NCBI RefSeq assembly: GCF_001402915.1
Contig: NZ_CP012945.1
Span: 2,891,501-2,955,500, forward strand
DNA from: Devosia sp. A16
GTDB taxonomy: Bacteria > Pseudomonadota > Alphaproteobacteria > Rhizobiales > Devosiaceae
Length of the DNA stretch: 64,000 nucleotides
Reading direction: 5' to 3'
In this document: positions 9,551 to 18,981 of the stretch, in pieces
Layout of the letters: each line of letters begins with the position of its first letter
Position numbering within the stretch: position 1 is the stretch's first letter
Position numbers and translations under genes: made by a program
Notes under the pieces: generated by a model
Told to the model about the DNA's origin: nothing
What the model saw: only the letters and a program-made list of their open reading frames with translations
Database searches by the model: none

Positions 9551-10525
9551 TTACTTCAGCGCGTCGGTGATCACCGTGGTGTAGGCGCCTTCCGGGGCCT
9601 TGCTGATGATCTTCTGGTCGACCAGCGCCTTGATGGTGCGCTCATAGGCGGCCATGTCGAGGGCCGGATCCTTGGCGTCGACGAGCTTGGAGACCTCGCC
9701 GACCATGTAGCGCTGGTGCTTCAGCTCGGCTGCGCCGGTATCATCGGAGTCCACCACGATCTGCGCAGCCTCGTCGGGATTGTCGAGCGCATACTGCCAG
9801 CCCTTCATCGAGGCCTTCACGAAACGGGTATAGGCGTCGACCTTGGCCGGGTCCTTGAGCGACGGCTCCATGACGTAAAGGCCGTCCTCGAGCAGGTCGT
9901 TGCCCATCTCGGTGTAGTTGAAGATGGTCAGGTTGTCCGGGCCATAGCCGGCGTCCAGCGCCTGGCCGTACTCGTTATAGGTCATGACCGAGATGCAGTC
10001 GGCCTGCTTCTGGATCATCGGCTGGATGTCGAAGGATTGCTGCAGCACCTTCACGTCGCCGCCCTCGGCCGTCGACAGGCCTTCCTTGTTCATCCAGGCG
10101 AAGAACGGGTATTCGTTGCCGAAGAACCAGACGCCGAGCGTCTTGCCCTTGAAGTCGGCGACGCTGTTGATGTTGTTCTCCTTGGGACAGATCAGCTCGA
10201 GGCCGGAGCGCTTGAACGGCTGCGCGATGTTGACCAGCGGCACCCCCTTGTCGCGGGCCGCGGCAGCACCGCCCATCCAGTCGACGATGATGTCGGCGCC
10301 ACCGCCGGCGATCACCTGCTCCGGCGCGACGTTCGGGCCGCCCGGCAGGATCGTCACATCCAGCTTCTCGTCGCTGTAAAAGCCCTTGGCCTTGGCGACG
10401 ATATAGCCGGCGAACTGCGCCTGGGTCACCCACTTCAGCTGCAGCGTCAGTTTGTCCTGCGCCATTGCGGCGGTCGCGGTGAGCGCCATAGCGCCCGCGG
10501 CCAGTGCCAGAAGAAGTTTCTTCAT
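9551..10525 (-). CDS. ABC transporter substrate-binding protein, NMT1/THI5-like
   Basis: A 324-residue periplasmic binding protein with a signal peptide (MKKLLLALAAGAMAL then AMAQ). The mature part starts DKLTLQLKWVTQAQFAGYIVAKAKGFY, the signature of the NMT1/THI5-like family that includes pyrimidine and riboflavin binding proteins. It is the last gene of a transporter set that follows dihydropyrimidinase, so uptake of a pyrimidine, hydantoin or ureido compound is likely. The start at 10525 is chosen for the signal peptide; upstream in-frame codons add an unlikely extension. No thiamin riboswitch is visible. Confidence 0.87.
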   Translation of the reverse strand: MKKLLLALAAGAMALTATAAMAQDKLTLQLKWVTQAQFAGYIVAKAKGFYSDEKLDVTILPGGPNVAPEQVIAGGGADIIVDWMGGAAAARDKGVPLVNIAQPFKRSGLELICPKENNINSVADFKGKTLGVWFFGNEYPFFAWMNKEGLSTAEGGDVKVLQQSFDIQPMIQKQADCISVMTYNEYGQALDAGYGPDNLTIFNYTEMGNDLLEDGLYVMEPSLKDPAKVDAYTRFVKASMKGWQYALDNPDEAAQIVVDSDDTGAAELKHQRYMVGEVSKLVDAKDPALDMAAYERTIKALVDQKIISKAPEGAYTTVITDALK

Positions 10526-10546
10526 TGTCGTTTCCCTTACCCCTGT

Positions 10547-10569
10547 TGCGCCCGGCCACCACGGCCGGG
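10547..10569. other. Intercistronic hairpin before the binding-protein gene
   Basis: CGCCCGGCC-ACCAC-GGCCGGGCG forms a nine-base-pair stem between the permease stop and the binding-protein start, without a T tract. Such hairpins often stabilise the downstream transcript of a binding protein; that role is inferred. Confidence 0.5.
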
Positions 10570-10652
10570 CGGATACGACAGAAACATCCGGGCCATAGTC
10601 GCCCGTCGTTCCCCCTACCACGTCAAGTCCGCCCGCCGCGGCCAGGCGGACG

Positions 10653-11768
10653 TTACGTCCGCCCACCTCTTACGGACGGATGCCAGAAGGTCACGGCGCG
10701 CTCGATGAGCGCGATGACCCCATAGAAGGCAGACCCTGCAACCGCCGCCACGGCGATTTCTGCCCAGACCAGGTCGATATTGAGCTTGCCGACCTCGGTC
10801 GATATCCGGAAGCCCATTCCCACGATGGGCGTCCCGAAGAATTCCGCCACGATTGCGCCGATCAGCGCCAGAGTCGAGTTGATCTTCAAGGCGTTGAAGA
10901 TGAACGGCGCGGCGGCGGGCAGGCGCAGCTTGAACAGCGTCTCCCAGTAGTTTGCAGCATAGGTGCGCATCAGGTCGCGCTCGATCATCGACGAGGCATT
11001 GAGCCCGGCGACCGTGTTCACCAGCATCGGGAAGAACGTCATCGCCACCACCACGGCGGCCTTCGACGGCCAATCGAAACCGAACCACATCACCATGATC
11101 GGCGCGATGCCGATGATCGGCAGCGCCGAGACGAAGTTGCCGATCGGTAGCAGCCCGCGCTTGAGGAAAGGCGAGCGGTCGACGAGGATGGCGACCGCAA
11201 AGCCCGAACCGCAACCGAGGATGAACCCGGCCAGCACCGCCTTGAAGGTCTGGACGAAATCGGCGGCCAGCGTCGGCACCGAGGCGGTGAGCCGGGCCCA
11301 GATCATGCTGGGCGCCGGCAGCAGCACCTGCGGCACGCTGGCGCCCCGGGTGATCGCCTCCCAGGCGACCAGCACGGCGACGCCGAACGCCACCGGCATC
11401 AGCCAGCCGACGAGGCCGTCATTGACCTTGCCGCGGCGGATATCGGCCGAGAGCTGTTCGGCGAACAGCCAGCACAACAGCCAGGTAAGCACCAGCAGGG
11501 CCCAGAAGCCGGCGAGCGCCCCCGTCATCGGCTCGACCCAGCCGATCAGCAGGCCGCAGCCCGCCGCCGCGAGAAGGCCGGTGGCAATCGTCGGCGAGCG
11601 CAAGCGGAAGGCGCCGATTGCCGCCAACGTCGCGGCGAGGAAAATCAGGGTCGGCACGCTGCTCCAGGTCGAAACCGCCTCGCCGCCGAAATTGCCCATC
11701 GGCAGCAGCAGCGTCAGCAGTGCGAACAACAGCGCGCCGAGGGCGAGGATGGCCTGCAGCCGGCTCAT
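10653..11768 (-). CDS. ABC transporter permease, NitT/TauT type, with extra N-terminal helices
   Basis: A 371-residue inner-membrane permease. The C-terminal 250 residues form the BPD_transp_1 core (LVAWEAITRGASVPQVLLPAPSMIW, then the EAA-like loop MIERDLMRTYAANYWETLFKLRLPAAAPFIF). About 110 N-terminal residues add four hydrophobic segments not found in minimal NitT-type permeases. Its start overlaps the end of the preceding permease gene by four bases, implying coupled translation. It partners the permease, ATPase and binding protein around it. Confidence 0.87.
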   Translation of the reverse strand: MSRLQAILALGALLFALLTLLLPMGNFGGEAVSTWSSVPTLIFLAATLAAIGAFRLRSPTIATGLLAAAGCGLLIGWVEPMTGALAGFWALLVLTWLLCWLFAEQLSADIRRGKVNDGLVGWLMPVAFGVAVLVAWEAITRGASVPQVLLPAPSMIWARLTASVPTLAADFVQTFKAVLAGFILGCGSGFAVAILVDRSPFLKRGLLPIGNFVSALPIIGIAPIMVMWFGFDWPSKAAVVVAMTFFPMLVNTVAGLNASSMIERDLMRTYAANYWETLFKLRLPAAAPFIFNALKINSTLALIGAIVAEFFGTPIVGMGFRISTEVGKLNIDLVWAEIAVAAVAGSAFYGVIALIERAVTFWHPSVRGGRT

Positions 11769-12646
11769 GCCCGCACCCCCATCCGCCGGTTTGCGAGCTT
11801 CTCGCCCCAGCCGACGAGGATCACCAGGATAGCGGCGAGCGCTGCGGCGATGAACAGGGCAGCCCAGATCTGGATGGTCTGCCCGTTATAGGAGCCAGTG
11901 AGCAGCCGTACGCCGAGCCCGCCACCGGCATTGTTGCTGAGCTCGCCCACCACCGCTCCGATCAGCGAAATGGCGATGCCCACCTTCATCGAGGCGAACA
12001 GGAAGGGGATCGAGGCGGGCCAGCGCAGCTTCATGAACACCTGCAGCGGCGAGGCATTGTAGGTGCGCATCAGGTCGAGCTGGATCGGCTCGGGGGTGCG
12101 CAAGCCCTTCACCATGCCGACGACGACCGGGAAGAAGCTGAGATACATCGAGATCAGCGCCTTGGGGACCATGCCGGTGACCCCCACTGCACCCAGCCCC
12201 ACCACCACCATCGGGGCAATGGCGAGGATCGGCACCGTCTGGCTGGCAATGATCCACGGCATCAGCGAACGATCCGAGGCGTTGTTGTGGACGATCATCA
12301 CGGCCAGCAGCACGCCCAGCAGCGTGCCGAGCGCAAAGCCAAGCAGCGTCGCGCCCAGCGTGATGCCGGCATGGAAGGCCAGGGAGCGCGGCGCCGTGAC
12401 GGCAGCGCCGAACAGCCCGGTCCAGATCGCCCCGACCACCTGGTGCGGTGCCGGCAGCACCGGCTTGTCCTGCGCAAAAGTCTGGCCGACGAACTCGGTG
12501 AACGGCACGTTGGTGAGGTTGGCCCGCGCATTCAGCGTCTGCTGCCAGGGGGCGTTCATCACCACGGCCATGGCGTACCAGAACAGCACGATGACGCCGA
12601 GCACGACGAGGATGGGGATGGTCTTTCCGCCCGCAAGCCCCTGCAT
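11765..12646 (-). CDS. ABC transporter permease, NitT/TauT type
   Basis: A 293-residue permease with about six hydrophobic segments. The cytoplasmic loop PIQLDLMRTYNASPLQVFMKLRWPASIPFLF is the EAA-type contact with the ATPase. An internal periplasmic stretch (NAPWQQTLNARANLTNVPF) follows the first helix. It lies two bases after the ATPase gene and overlaps the next permease, so the transporter uses two different permeases. Confidence 0.88.
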   Translation of the reverse strand: MQGLAGGKTIPILVVLGVIVLFWYAMAVVMNAPWQQTLNARANLTNVPFTEFVGQTFAQDKPVLPAPHQVVGAIWTGLFGAAVTAPRSLAFHAGITLGATLLGFALGTLLGVLLAVMIVHNNASDRSLMPWIIASQTVPILAIAPMVVVGLGAVGVTGMVPKALISMYLSFFPVVVGMVKGLRTPEPIQLDLMRTYNASPLQVFMKLRWPASIPFLFASMKVGIAISLIGAVVGELSNNAGGGLGVRLLTGSYNGQTIQIWAALFIAAALAAILVILVGWGEKLANRRMGVRA

Positions 12647-12648
12647 CG

Positions 12649-13452
12649 CTATTCCTCGTACGAGTGGCCGGCGCGCAGGCCGTCGCGCACCCGGGCGGCG
12701 AGCTGCAGGAATTCCGGCGTTTCGCGGATTTCGAGCGGCCGTTCGCCGCGCGGCAGCGGGCTGTCGATCACATCAGTCACTCGGCCGGGGCGCGGGCTCA
12801 TCACCACGATCTTGGTACTGAGGTACACCGCCTCGGGGATCGAGTGGGTGACAAAGGCGATGGTCTTCTGCGTCGCCGCCCAGAGTTTCAGGAGTTCCGA
12901 ATTGAGATGGTCGCGGACGATCTCGTCGAGCGCTCCGAACGGCTCGTCCATCAGCAACAGGTCGGCATCGAACGCCAGGGCCCGGGCAATCGAAGCGCGC
13001 TGCTGCATGCCGCCACTGAGTTGCCAGGGGAACTTCTTCTCGAACCCTTCGAGGTTCACCAGTTCCAGCGACTTCCTGATCCGGGCTTTCCGATCGGCCT
13101 CGCCATAACCCATGATCTCGAGCGGCAGCGCCACGTTGTTTTCGATCGAGCGCCACGGAAACAGCGCCGGCGCCTGGAACACGTAGCCGTAGGAGCGGTT
13201 GACCCGCGCATCGGCCGGCGACGTGCCGTTCACCGTGATGGCGCCGGACGTCGGCTGTTCAAGATCGGCGATCACTCTGAGAAAAGTGGTCTTGCCGCAG
13301 CCCGATGGACCGATGAACGAGACGAACTCGCCTCGATTGATGCTCAGATTGACGTCCGACAGCGCCACTACGTCGCCATCACCAGTCTTGAACGTCAGGC
13401 CGAGACCCTTGGCCTCGACCACGCTCTGCGATTTGCCCCCGTCAGTCGTCAA
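12649..13452 (-). CDS. ABC transporter ATP-binding protein, NitT/TauT type
   Basis: A 267-residue ATPase with Walker A GPSGCGKTT near residue 53, the signature LSGGMQQRASIARAL and Walker B LLLMDEPFGALD. It belongs to the SsuB/TauB/ThiZ group. It begins four bases after the dihydropyrimidinase stop and drives the adjoining permease pair, probably importing a pyrimidine or ring-opened derivative. Confidence 0.9.
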   Translation of the reverse strand: MTTDGGKSQSVVEAKGLGLTFKTGDGDVVALSDVNLSINRGEFVSFIGPSGCGKTTFLRVIADLEQPTSGAITVNGTSPADARVNRSYGYVFQAPALFPWRSIENNVALPLEIMGYGEADRKARIRKSLELVNLEGFEKKFPWQLSGGMQQRASIARALAFDADLLLMDEPFGALDEIVRDHLNSELLKLWAATQKTIAFVTHSIPEAVYLSTKIVVMSPRPGRVTDVIDSPLPRGERPLEIRETPEFLQLAARVRDGLRAGHSYEE

Positions 13453-13456
13453 ACTC

Positions 13457-14911
13457 TCAAACCCCCGTCGCCGGAATACCGGTGCGTTCCACCTTGCGCG
13501 GCGCGGTGATCTCTTTCCACGTCGAAAGCGCCCGGTTCACCGGGTTCTTGGCTTCCCGCGCCACGAACTGGCCGTGCCCCTGTTCGGCGTTGACCGTGTC
13601 CTCGGTCACTGCCACCTGGCCACGCGTCAGCGTGAAGCGCGGCAGCCCTTCGACTTCGATGCCCTCGAACACATTGTAGTCGATCGCCGACTGCTGCTTC
13701 GCCGCGGTGATCGTCTTCTTGCGCTTGGGGTCCCACACCACGAGGTCGGCATCGGCGCCGACGAGGATGGCGCCCTTTTTTGGATACATGTTGAGGATCT
13801 TGGCGATGTTGGTCGAGGTCACCGCGACGAACTCGTTCATCGTCAGCCGGCCGGTATTGACGCCTTTCGTCCACAACACCGGCATGCGGTCTTCGAGCCC
13901 GCCGGTGCCGTTCGGGATCTTGGCGAAGTTGCCGACGCCGTTGCGCTTCTGCGCCGTGGTGAAGGCGCAGTGATCGGTCGCCACCACCTGCAGCGACCCC
14001 GAGGCCAGCCCGGCCCACAGCGAATCCTGGTGCTGCTTGTTGCGGAACGGCGGGCTCATCACCCGGCGCGCCGCATAGTCCCAGTCGCGGTTGAAGTATT
14101 CGCTCTCGTCGAGCACCAGGTGCTGGATCAGCGGCTCGCCATAGACGCGCTTGCCGGCCTGCCGCGCCCGGCGGATCGCCTCATGCGCCTGCTCGCAAGA
14201 GGTGTGGACGATGTAGACCGGTACCCCCGCCATGTCGGCGATCATGATCGCCCGGTTGGTCGCCTCGCCTTCCACTTCGGGCGGGCGCGAATAAGCATGC
14301 GCCTCCGGGCCATTGTTGCCGGCGGCAAGCAGCTTAGCCGTCATCTGCGCCACCACGTCGCCGTTCTCGGCATGAACCAGGGGCAGGGCGCCGAGATCGG
14401 CGCAGCGCTGGAACGACGAGAACATCTCGTCGTCATCCACCATCAGCGCGCCCTTGTAGGCCATGAAGTGCTTGAACGAGGTGATGCCGCGATCGACCAC
14501 GTCGGCCATTTCGCTCCACACCTGCTCGCCCCACCAGGTGATCGCCATGTGGAACGAGTAGTCGCAGGAGGCCTTCGAGGTCTTGTTGTCCCACATCTGC
14601 AAGGCTTCGAGCAGCGACTGCTGCGGGTTGGGCAGGCAGAAATCCACCACCATGGTGGTGCCCCCGCTCAGCGCCGCGCGCGTGCCGCTCTCGAAATCGT
14701 CGCTCGAATAGGTGCCCATGAACGGCATTTCGAGATGCGTATGCGGATCGATGCCACCCGGCATGACGTAGCAGCCCGAGGCATCGAGCACCTCGCCCCC
14801 AGTGAGGTTCTGCCCGATCTCGGTGATCCTGCCGCCTTCGATGCGGATATCGGCCGCATAGGTGAGATCGGCGGTGACGATGGTGCCGTTCTTGATGATT
14901 TTGCTGGTCAT
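13457..14911 (-). CDS. hydA: Dihydropyrimidinase (D-hydantoinase)
   Basis: A 484-residue amidohydrolase that opens dihydrouracil or dihydrothymine to the N-carbamoyl beta-amino acid. Metal ligands are visible: GIDPHTHLEMPF near residue 60, the carboxylated lysine in SFKHFMAYKG near 155, LPLVHAENGD, VYIVHTSC and VVATDHCAF with the late Asp. Length is normal for the family. It follows the first DUF559 gene by 13 bases and precedes the transporter, within the locus that also encodes the carbamoylase, aminotransferase and MmsA. An 11-base sequence spanning its ATG is duplicated 17 bases upstream. Confidence 0.95.
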   Translation of the reverse strand: MTSKIIKNGTIVTADLTYAADIRIEGGRITEIGQNLTGGEVLDASGCYVMPGGIDPHTHLEMPFMGTYSSDDFESGTRAALSGGTTMVVDFCLPNPQQSLLEALQMWDNKTSKASCDYSFHMAITWWGEQVWSEMADVVDRGITSFKHFMAYKGALMVDDDEMFSSFQRCADLGALPLVHAENGDVVAQMTAKLLAAGNNGPEAHAYSRPPEVEGEATNRAIMIADMAGVPVYIVHTSCEQAHEAIRRARQAGKRVYGEPLIQHLVLDESEYFNRDWDYAARRVMSPPFRNKQHQDSLWAGLASGSLQVVATDHCAFTTAQKRNGVGNFAKIPNGTGGLEDRMPVLWTKGVNTGRLTMNEFVAVTSTNIAKILNMYPKKGAILVGADADLVVWDPKRKKTITAAKQQSAIDYNVFEGIEVEGLPRFTLTRGQVAVTEDTVNAEQGHGQFVAREAKNPVNRALSTWKEITAPRKVERTGIPATGV

Positions 14912-14924
14912 TCGAGTTTCCCTG

Positions 14925-15353
14925 TCATTCGAGTGTGCCCCGGATCACCTCTCCCTGGGGGGAGAGGTCGGACTTCGCATAGCGAAGTCCGGGTGAGGGG
15001 GCCTTCTCCAGCGTCTCGGCGATCACCTGCAGCACGCCGTCCATGTTGGTCAGTACGTCAGAGTTCCAGAAGCGGATGACCCGATAGCCATGCCGGTGCA
15101 GCACTTCCGTTCGCGCGGCGTCCGCCATGACGCCGGCAGCCGTTCCGTGCTGCCCACCATCGAGTTCCACGATCAGGTCGTGCTCACGGCAGGCGAAGTC
15201 GGCGATGTACGGGCCGACCGGCGCTTGGCGCACGAATTTGCACCCAAGCAACTGCCGGTCTCTCAATTGGAACCAGAGTTTTCGCTCGGCATCGGACGAG
15301 TTCTCTCTAAGGGAGCGGGCACGCGCCACGAACTTGCTCTTGAGCGTCCCCAT
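14925..15353 (-). CDS. DUF559 (Vsr/PD-(D/E)XK fold) nuclease-like protein, copy 1
   Basis: A 142-residue DUF559 protein. It shows the helical N-terminus RARSLRENSSDAERKLW, the core GPYIADFACREHDLIVELDGGQH with likely catalytic Asp and Glu, and YRVIRFWNSDVL. The family resembles very short patch repair endonucleases; no biochemical role is established. The ATG at 15353 abuts repeat pair E, and the last 25 or so residues (PSPGLR to GEV) are translated from repeat copy D. It interrupts the pyrimidine operon between the carbamoylase and dihydropyrimidinase genes, and a second such gene lies 1.4 kb away in the same arrangement. Confidence 0.85.
   Translation of the reverse strand: MGTLKSKFVARARSLRENSSDAERKLWFQLRDRQLLGCKFVRQAPVGPYIADFACREHDLIVELDGGQHGTAAGVMADAARTEVLHRHGYRVIRFWNSDVLTNMDGVLQVIAETLEKAPSPGLRYAKSDLSPQGEVIRGTLE
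14946..15005. repeat. Palindromic repeat copy D (single), inside the DUF559 3' end
   Basis: ACCTCTCCC-loop-GGGAGAGGT is followed by a perfect small hairpin GGACTTCGC-ATA-GCGAAGTCC and the tail GGGTGAGGGGGCCTTCT. The nine-base-pair small stem differs in sequence from all other copies but is fully paired. Confidence 0.88.
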
Positions 15354-15490
15354 AAGGCCCCCTCACCCGGCGCTACGCGCCGACCTCTCCCCCCAGGGAG
15401 AGGTGGCCGTGCGGCACGATCGCGCCCCAACTTCACCTCTCCCTCTGGGGGAAAGGTCGAAGCGCAACGCGCTTCGGGTGAGGGGGCCTT
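15354..15490. repeat. Palindromic repeat, inverted pair (copy E)
   Basis: The left unit is AAGGCCCCCTCACC, small hairpin CGGCGC-TAC-GCGCCG, then ACCTCTCCCCCCAGGGAGAG. The right unit is ACCTCTCCC-loop-GGGAAAGGT, small hairpin GAAGCGC-AAC-GCGCTTC, then GGGTGAGGGGGCCTT. The pair separates the carbamoylase stop (15503) from the start of DUF559 copy 1. Confidence 0.9.
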
Positions 15491-15502
15491 CTGGAAGCAT
15501 CC

Positions 15503-16753
15503 TCACCCCACGATCTCCGCCGTCTCCAGCACCGCACGCAGCAGCACGTCGGTGCCCGCCGCCGCCCACTCTTTCGAGATCTCTTCCGCCTCGTTGTGGC
15601 TGAGCCCGTCGACGCACGGGCACATGATCATTGCCGAGGGCGCCACCCGGTTGATCCAGCAGGCATCGTGCCCGGCGCCCGAGACGATGTCGCGGTAGGA
15701 ATAGCCGAGTTCCTTGGCCGCCTCGCGGATATTGCCCACCAGCGTCTTGTCGAAGGTCACCGGGTCGAAATGCCCGACCTGCTCGACTTCGGCACTGATA
15801 TCGAGCGCCTCGGCGGTGTTGGCGATGCCGTAGCGGATGCGCTCGTCCATCTCGTCGAGCACCTCCTTGTTCGGCGAGCGGATGTCGATGGTGAACACCG
15901 CCTTGCCCGCGATGATGTTGCGCGAGTTCGGCCAGACCTGAATGTGGCCTACCGCGCCAACGGCGTCGGGCTGGTAGTCCATCGCCACCTCGTGCACCAG
16001 CTCGATCACCCGCGCCATGCCGAGGCTGGCATTGCGCCGCTTCGGCATCGGGGTCGAGCCGGTATGGGCTTCCTTGCCGGTCAGCGTCACCTGCAGCCAT
16101 TTCAGCCCCTGGCCGTGCGTGACGACGCCGATATCGACACCCTCGTCCTCGAGGATCGGGCCCTGCTCGATATGCAGCTCGTAGTACGCATGGATCTTCC
16201 GCGCCCCGACCACTTCGTCGCCGCGCCAGCCGATCCGCTCCAGCTCCTCGCCGAAGCTTTTGCCGTCCTTGTCCTTGTGGGTGTAAACGTCCGCCTGGTC
16301 GAGCACTCCGGCGAACACGCCCGAGGCCATCATCGCCGGGGCGAACCGCGCCCCTTCCTCATTGGTCCAGTTGACCACCACGATCGGGCGCCGGGTGCGG
16401 ATGTCGAGGTCGTTGAGCGTGCGGATCACCTCGAGCCCGCCCAGCACCCCGAGCACCCCGTCATAGCGCCCGCCGGTCGGCTGGGTATCGAGATGGCTGC
16501 CGACATAGACCGGATCGAGCCCCGGCTCGGTGCCCTCGCGCCGCGCGAACATGGTGCCCATCTGGTCGAGCCCCATCTCCATCCCGGCCGCCTCGCACCA
16601 GCGCTTGAACAGCGCCCGGCCCTTGGCATCGTCATCGGTCACCGTCTGCCGATTGCTGCCCCCGGCAACGCCGGGGCCGATCTCGGCCAGCTCATGAATG
16701 GAGCTCCACAGGCGGTCGGGATCGATACGAAGATTTTCGCCGGGAGCTGCCAT
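15503..16753 (-). CDS. Beta-ureidopropionase / N-carbamoyl amino acid hydrolase (M20 family)
   Basis: A 416-residue Zn-dependent amidase of the hydantoinase/carbamoylase family. It hydrolyses N-carbamoyl-beta-alanine to beta-alanine, CO2 and ammonia, the step after dihydropyrimidinase. Metal-binding segments are GSHLDTQPTGGRYDG (near 87), VNWTNEEGARF, ELHIEQGP and the late SGAGHDAC and GLSHNEAE. An N-carbamoyl-L-amino acid specificity is possible from sequence alone, but the gene set favours the pyrimidine pathway. The start is two bases after the stop of DUF559 copy 2, whose last two dozen codons seem to be this gene's former leader. Confidence 0.92.
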   Translation of the reverse strand: MAAPGENLRIDPDRLWSSIHELAEIGPGVAGGSNRQTVTDDDAKGRALFKRWCEAAGMEMGLDQMGTMFARREGTEPGLDPVYVGSHLDTQPTGGRYDGVLGVLGGLEVIRTLNDLDIRTRRPIVVVNWTNEEGARFAPAMMASGVFAGVLDQADVYTHKDKDGKSFGEELERIGWRGDEVVGARKIHAYYELHIEQGPILEDEGVDIGVVTHGQGLKWLQVTLTGKEAHTGSTPMPKRRNASLGMARVIELVHEVAMDYQPDAVGAVGHIQVWPNSRNIIAGKAVFTIDIRSPNKEVLDEMDERIRYGIANTAEALDISAEVEQVGHFDPVTFDKTLVGNIREAAKELGYSYRDIVSGAGHDACWINRVAPSAMIMCPCVDGLSHNEAEEISKEWAAAGTDVLLRAVLETAEIVG

Positions 16754-16755
16754 GG

Positions 16756-17223
16756 TCAGTCTTTCAAGAGTCGAGGGATATCTGCGGTGAGCCGGTAGCT
16801 CCGCTGTTTCGTCGTCGCGGCCATGCTCCCTCTTTCCCCTCTCCCCTCAGGGGAGAGGGTGGCGGGCGCGAAGCGCTCGCCGGGTGAGGGGTGCCCCGCT
16901 ATCGCCGCGAGCAGGCTATCAGCAACGCCATGGGGGTTGCCCAGCACGTCACTGTTCCAAAAGCGCAGGACCGAGTAGCCCTGAGCCGTCAGGTAGTCGG
17001 TACGGGCCTGATCGGTTGAGGAGTCGACGTGCTGGCTGCCATCCAGTTCGACGATCAATGCCGCTTCGCGGCAGACGAAGTCTGCGAAATATGGGCCGAT
17101 CGCCACCTGCCGGGCGAACTTCCAACCACCGATTTGCCGGCCGCGCACCATCTGCCAGAACTTGTGCTCGGCGTCCGTTTCGTTGCGGCGCAACGAGCGT
17201 GCCCTAGAGACTGAACCCCTCAC
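16756..17223 (-). CDS. DUF559 (Vsr/PD-(D/E)XK fold) nuclease-like protein, copy 2
   Basis: A protein of about 155 residues clearly homologous to DUF559 copy 1: RARSLRRNETDAEHKFW, GPYFADFVCREAALIVELDGSQH and VLRFWNSDVL. The N-terminal eight or so residues of copy 1 (MGTLKSKF) have no counterpart; the frame instead runs back into repeat pair G. A GTG at 17223, inside the repeat, is the suggested start, but the frame stays open to 17409. The C-terminus reads through repeat F (PSPGERFAPATLSPEGRGE) and then 24 codons up to the carbamoylase gene. Expression is unproven. Confidence 0.7.
   Translation of the reverse strand: MRGSVSRARSLRRNETDAEHKFWQMVRGRQIGGWKFARQVAIGPYFADFVCREAALIVELDGSQHVDSSTDQARTDYLTAQGYSVLRFWNSDVLGNPHGVADSLLAAIAGHPSPGERFAPATLSPEGRGERGSMAATTKQRSYRLTADIPRLLKD
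16836..16892. repeat. Palindromic repeat copy F (single), inside the DUF559 3' end
   Basis: CCCTCTCCCCTCAGGGGAGA, then the small hairpin GGCGGGCGC-GAA-GCGCTCGCC, then GGGTGAGGGG. The nine-base small stem contains one G-T position, which would be a G-U pair in RNA. It occupies the same position relative to DUF559 copy 2 as copy D does to DUF559 copy 1. Confidence 0.88.
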
Positions 17224-17380
17224 CCGACGCTGCGCGTCGACCTCTCCCCTCAGGGGAGAGGTGACCTCGGCATCGGTGCGGGGGGGCGCACTTTGCACCG
17301 CCGGTGCCTCATCGCCCCCTCCCGGCGATGGCTCGGCCCTCGTCCGGCACCCCTCAGGGGAGAGGGCTGGGGTGAGGGGC
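17216..17380. repeat. Palindromic repeat, inverted pair (copy G)
   Basis: The left unit is CCCCTCACC, small hairpin CGACGC-TGC-GCGTCG, ACCTCTCCCCTCAGGGGAG. About 85 bases later the right unit is CCCCTCAGGGGAGAGGGCTG then GGGTGAGGGG, a subtype without the small hairpin. It separates mmsA from DUF559 copy 2. Confidence 0.87.
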
Positions 17381-17412
17381 AGTCCAGCAATGCCGGTGCT
17401 TGTCTGCATCCG

Positions 17413-18909
<1,497 letters not shown>

Positions 18910-18932
18910 CACAGACCTCCGCTCATCGAATG

Positions 18933-18981
18933 TAGAACGTTCATTCTATCTGGTGCGATATAGAACAATCGTTCCATTCTA
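18933..18981 (-). promoter_or_regulatory. Two inverted-repeat operator candidates upstream of mmsA
   Basis: TAGAA-CGTTCA-TTCTA at 18933-18948 and TAGAA-(11 bases)-TTCTA at 18961-18981 lie in the gap before mmsA; the second contains the palindrome GAAC-AATC-GTTC and touches the aminotransferase stop codon. The layout resembles a TetR- or GntR-type operator pair. No regulator is identified, and the sequence differs from the RutR motif. Confidence 0.5.

Noticed and set aside
17224-17409. N-terminal extension of DUF559 copy 2
   Set aside because: It is a translation of the inverted repeat pair G with no similarity to DUF559 copy 1.
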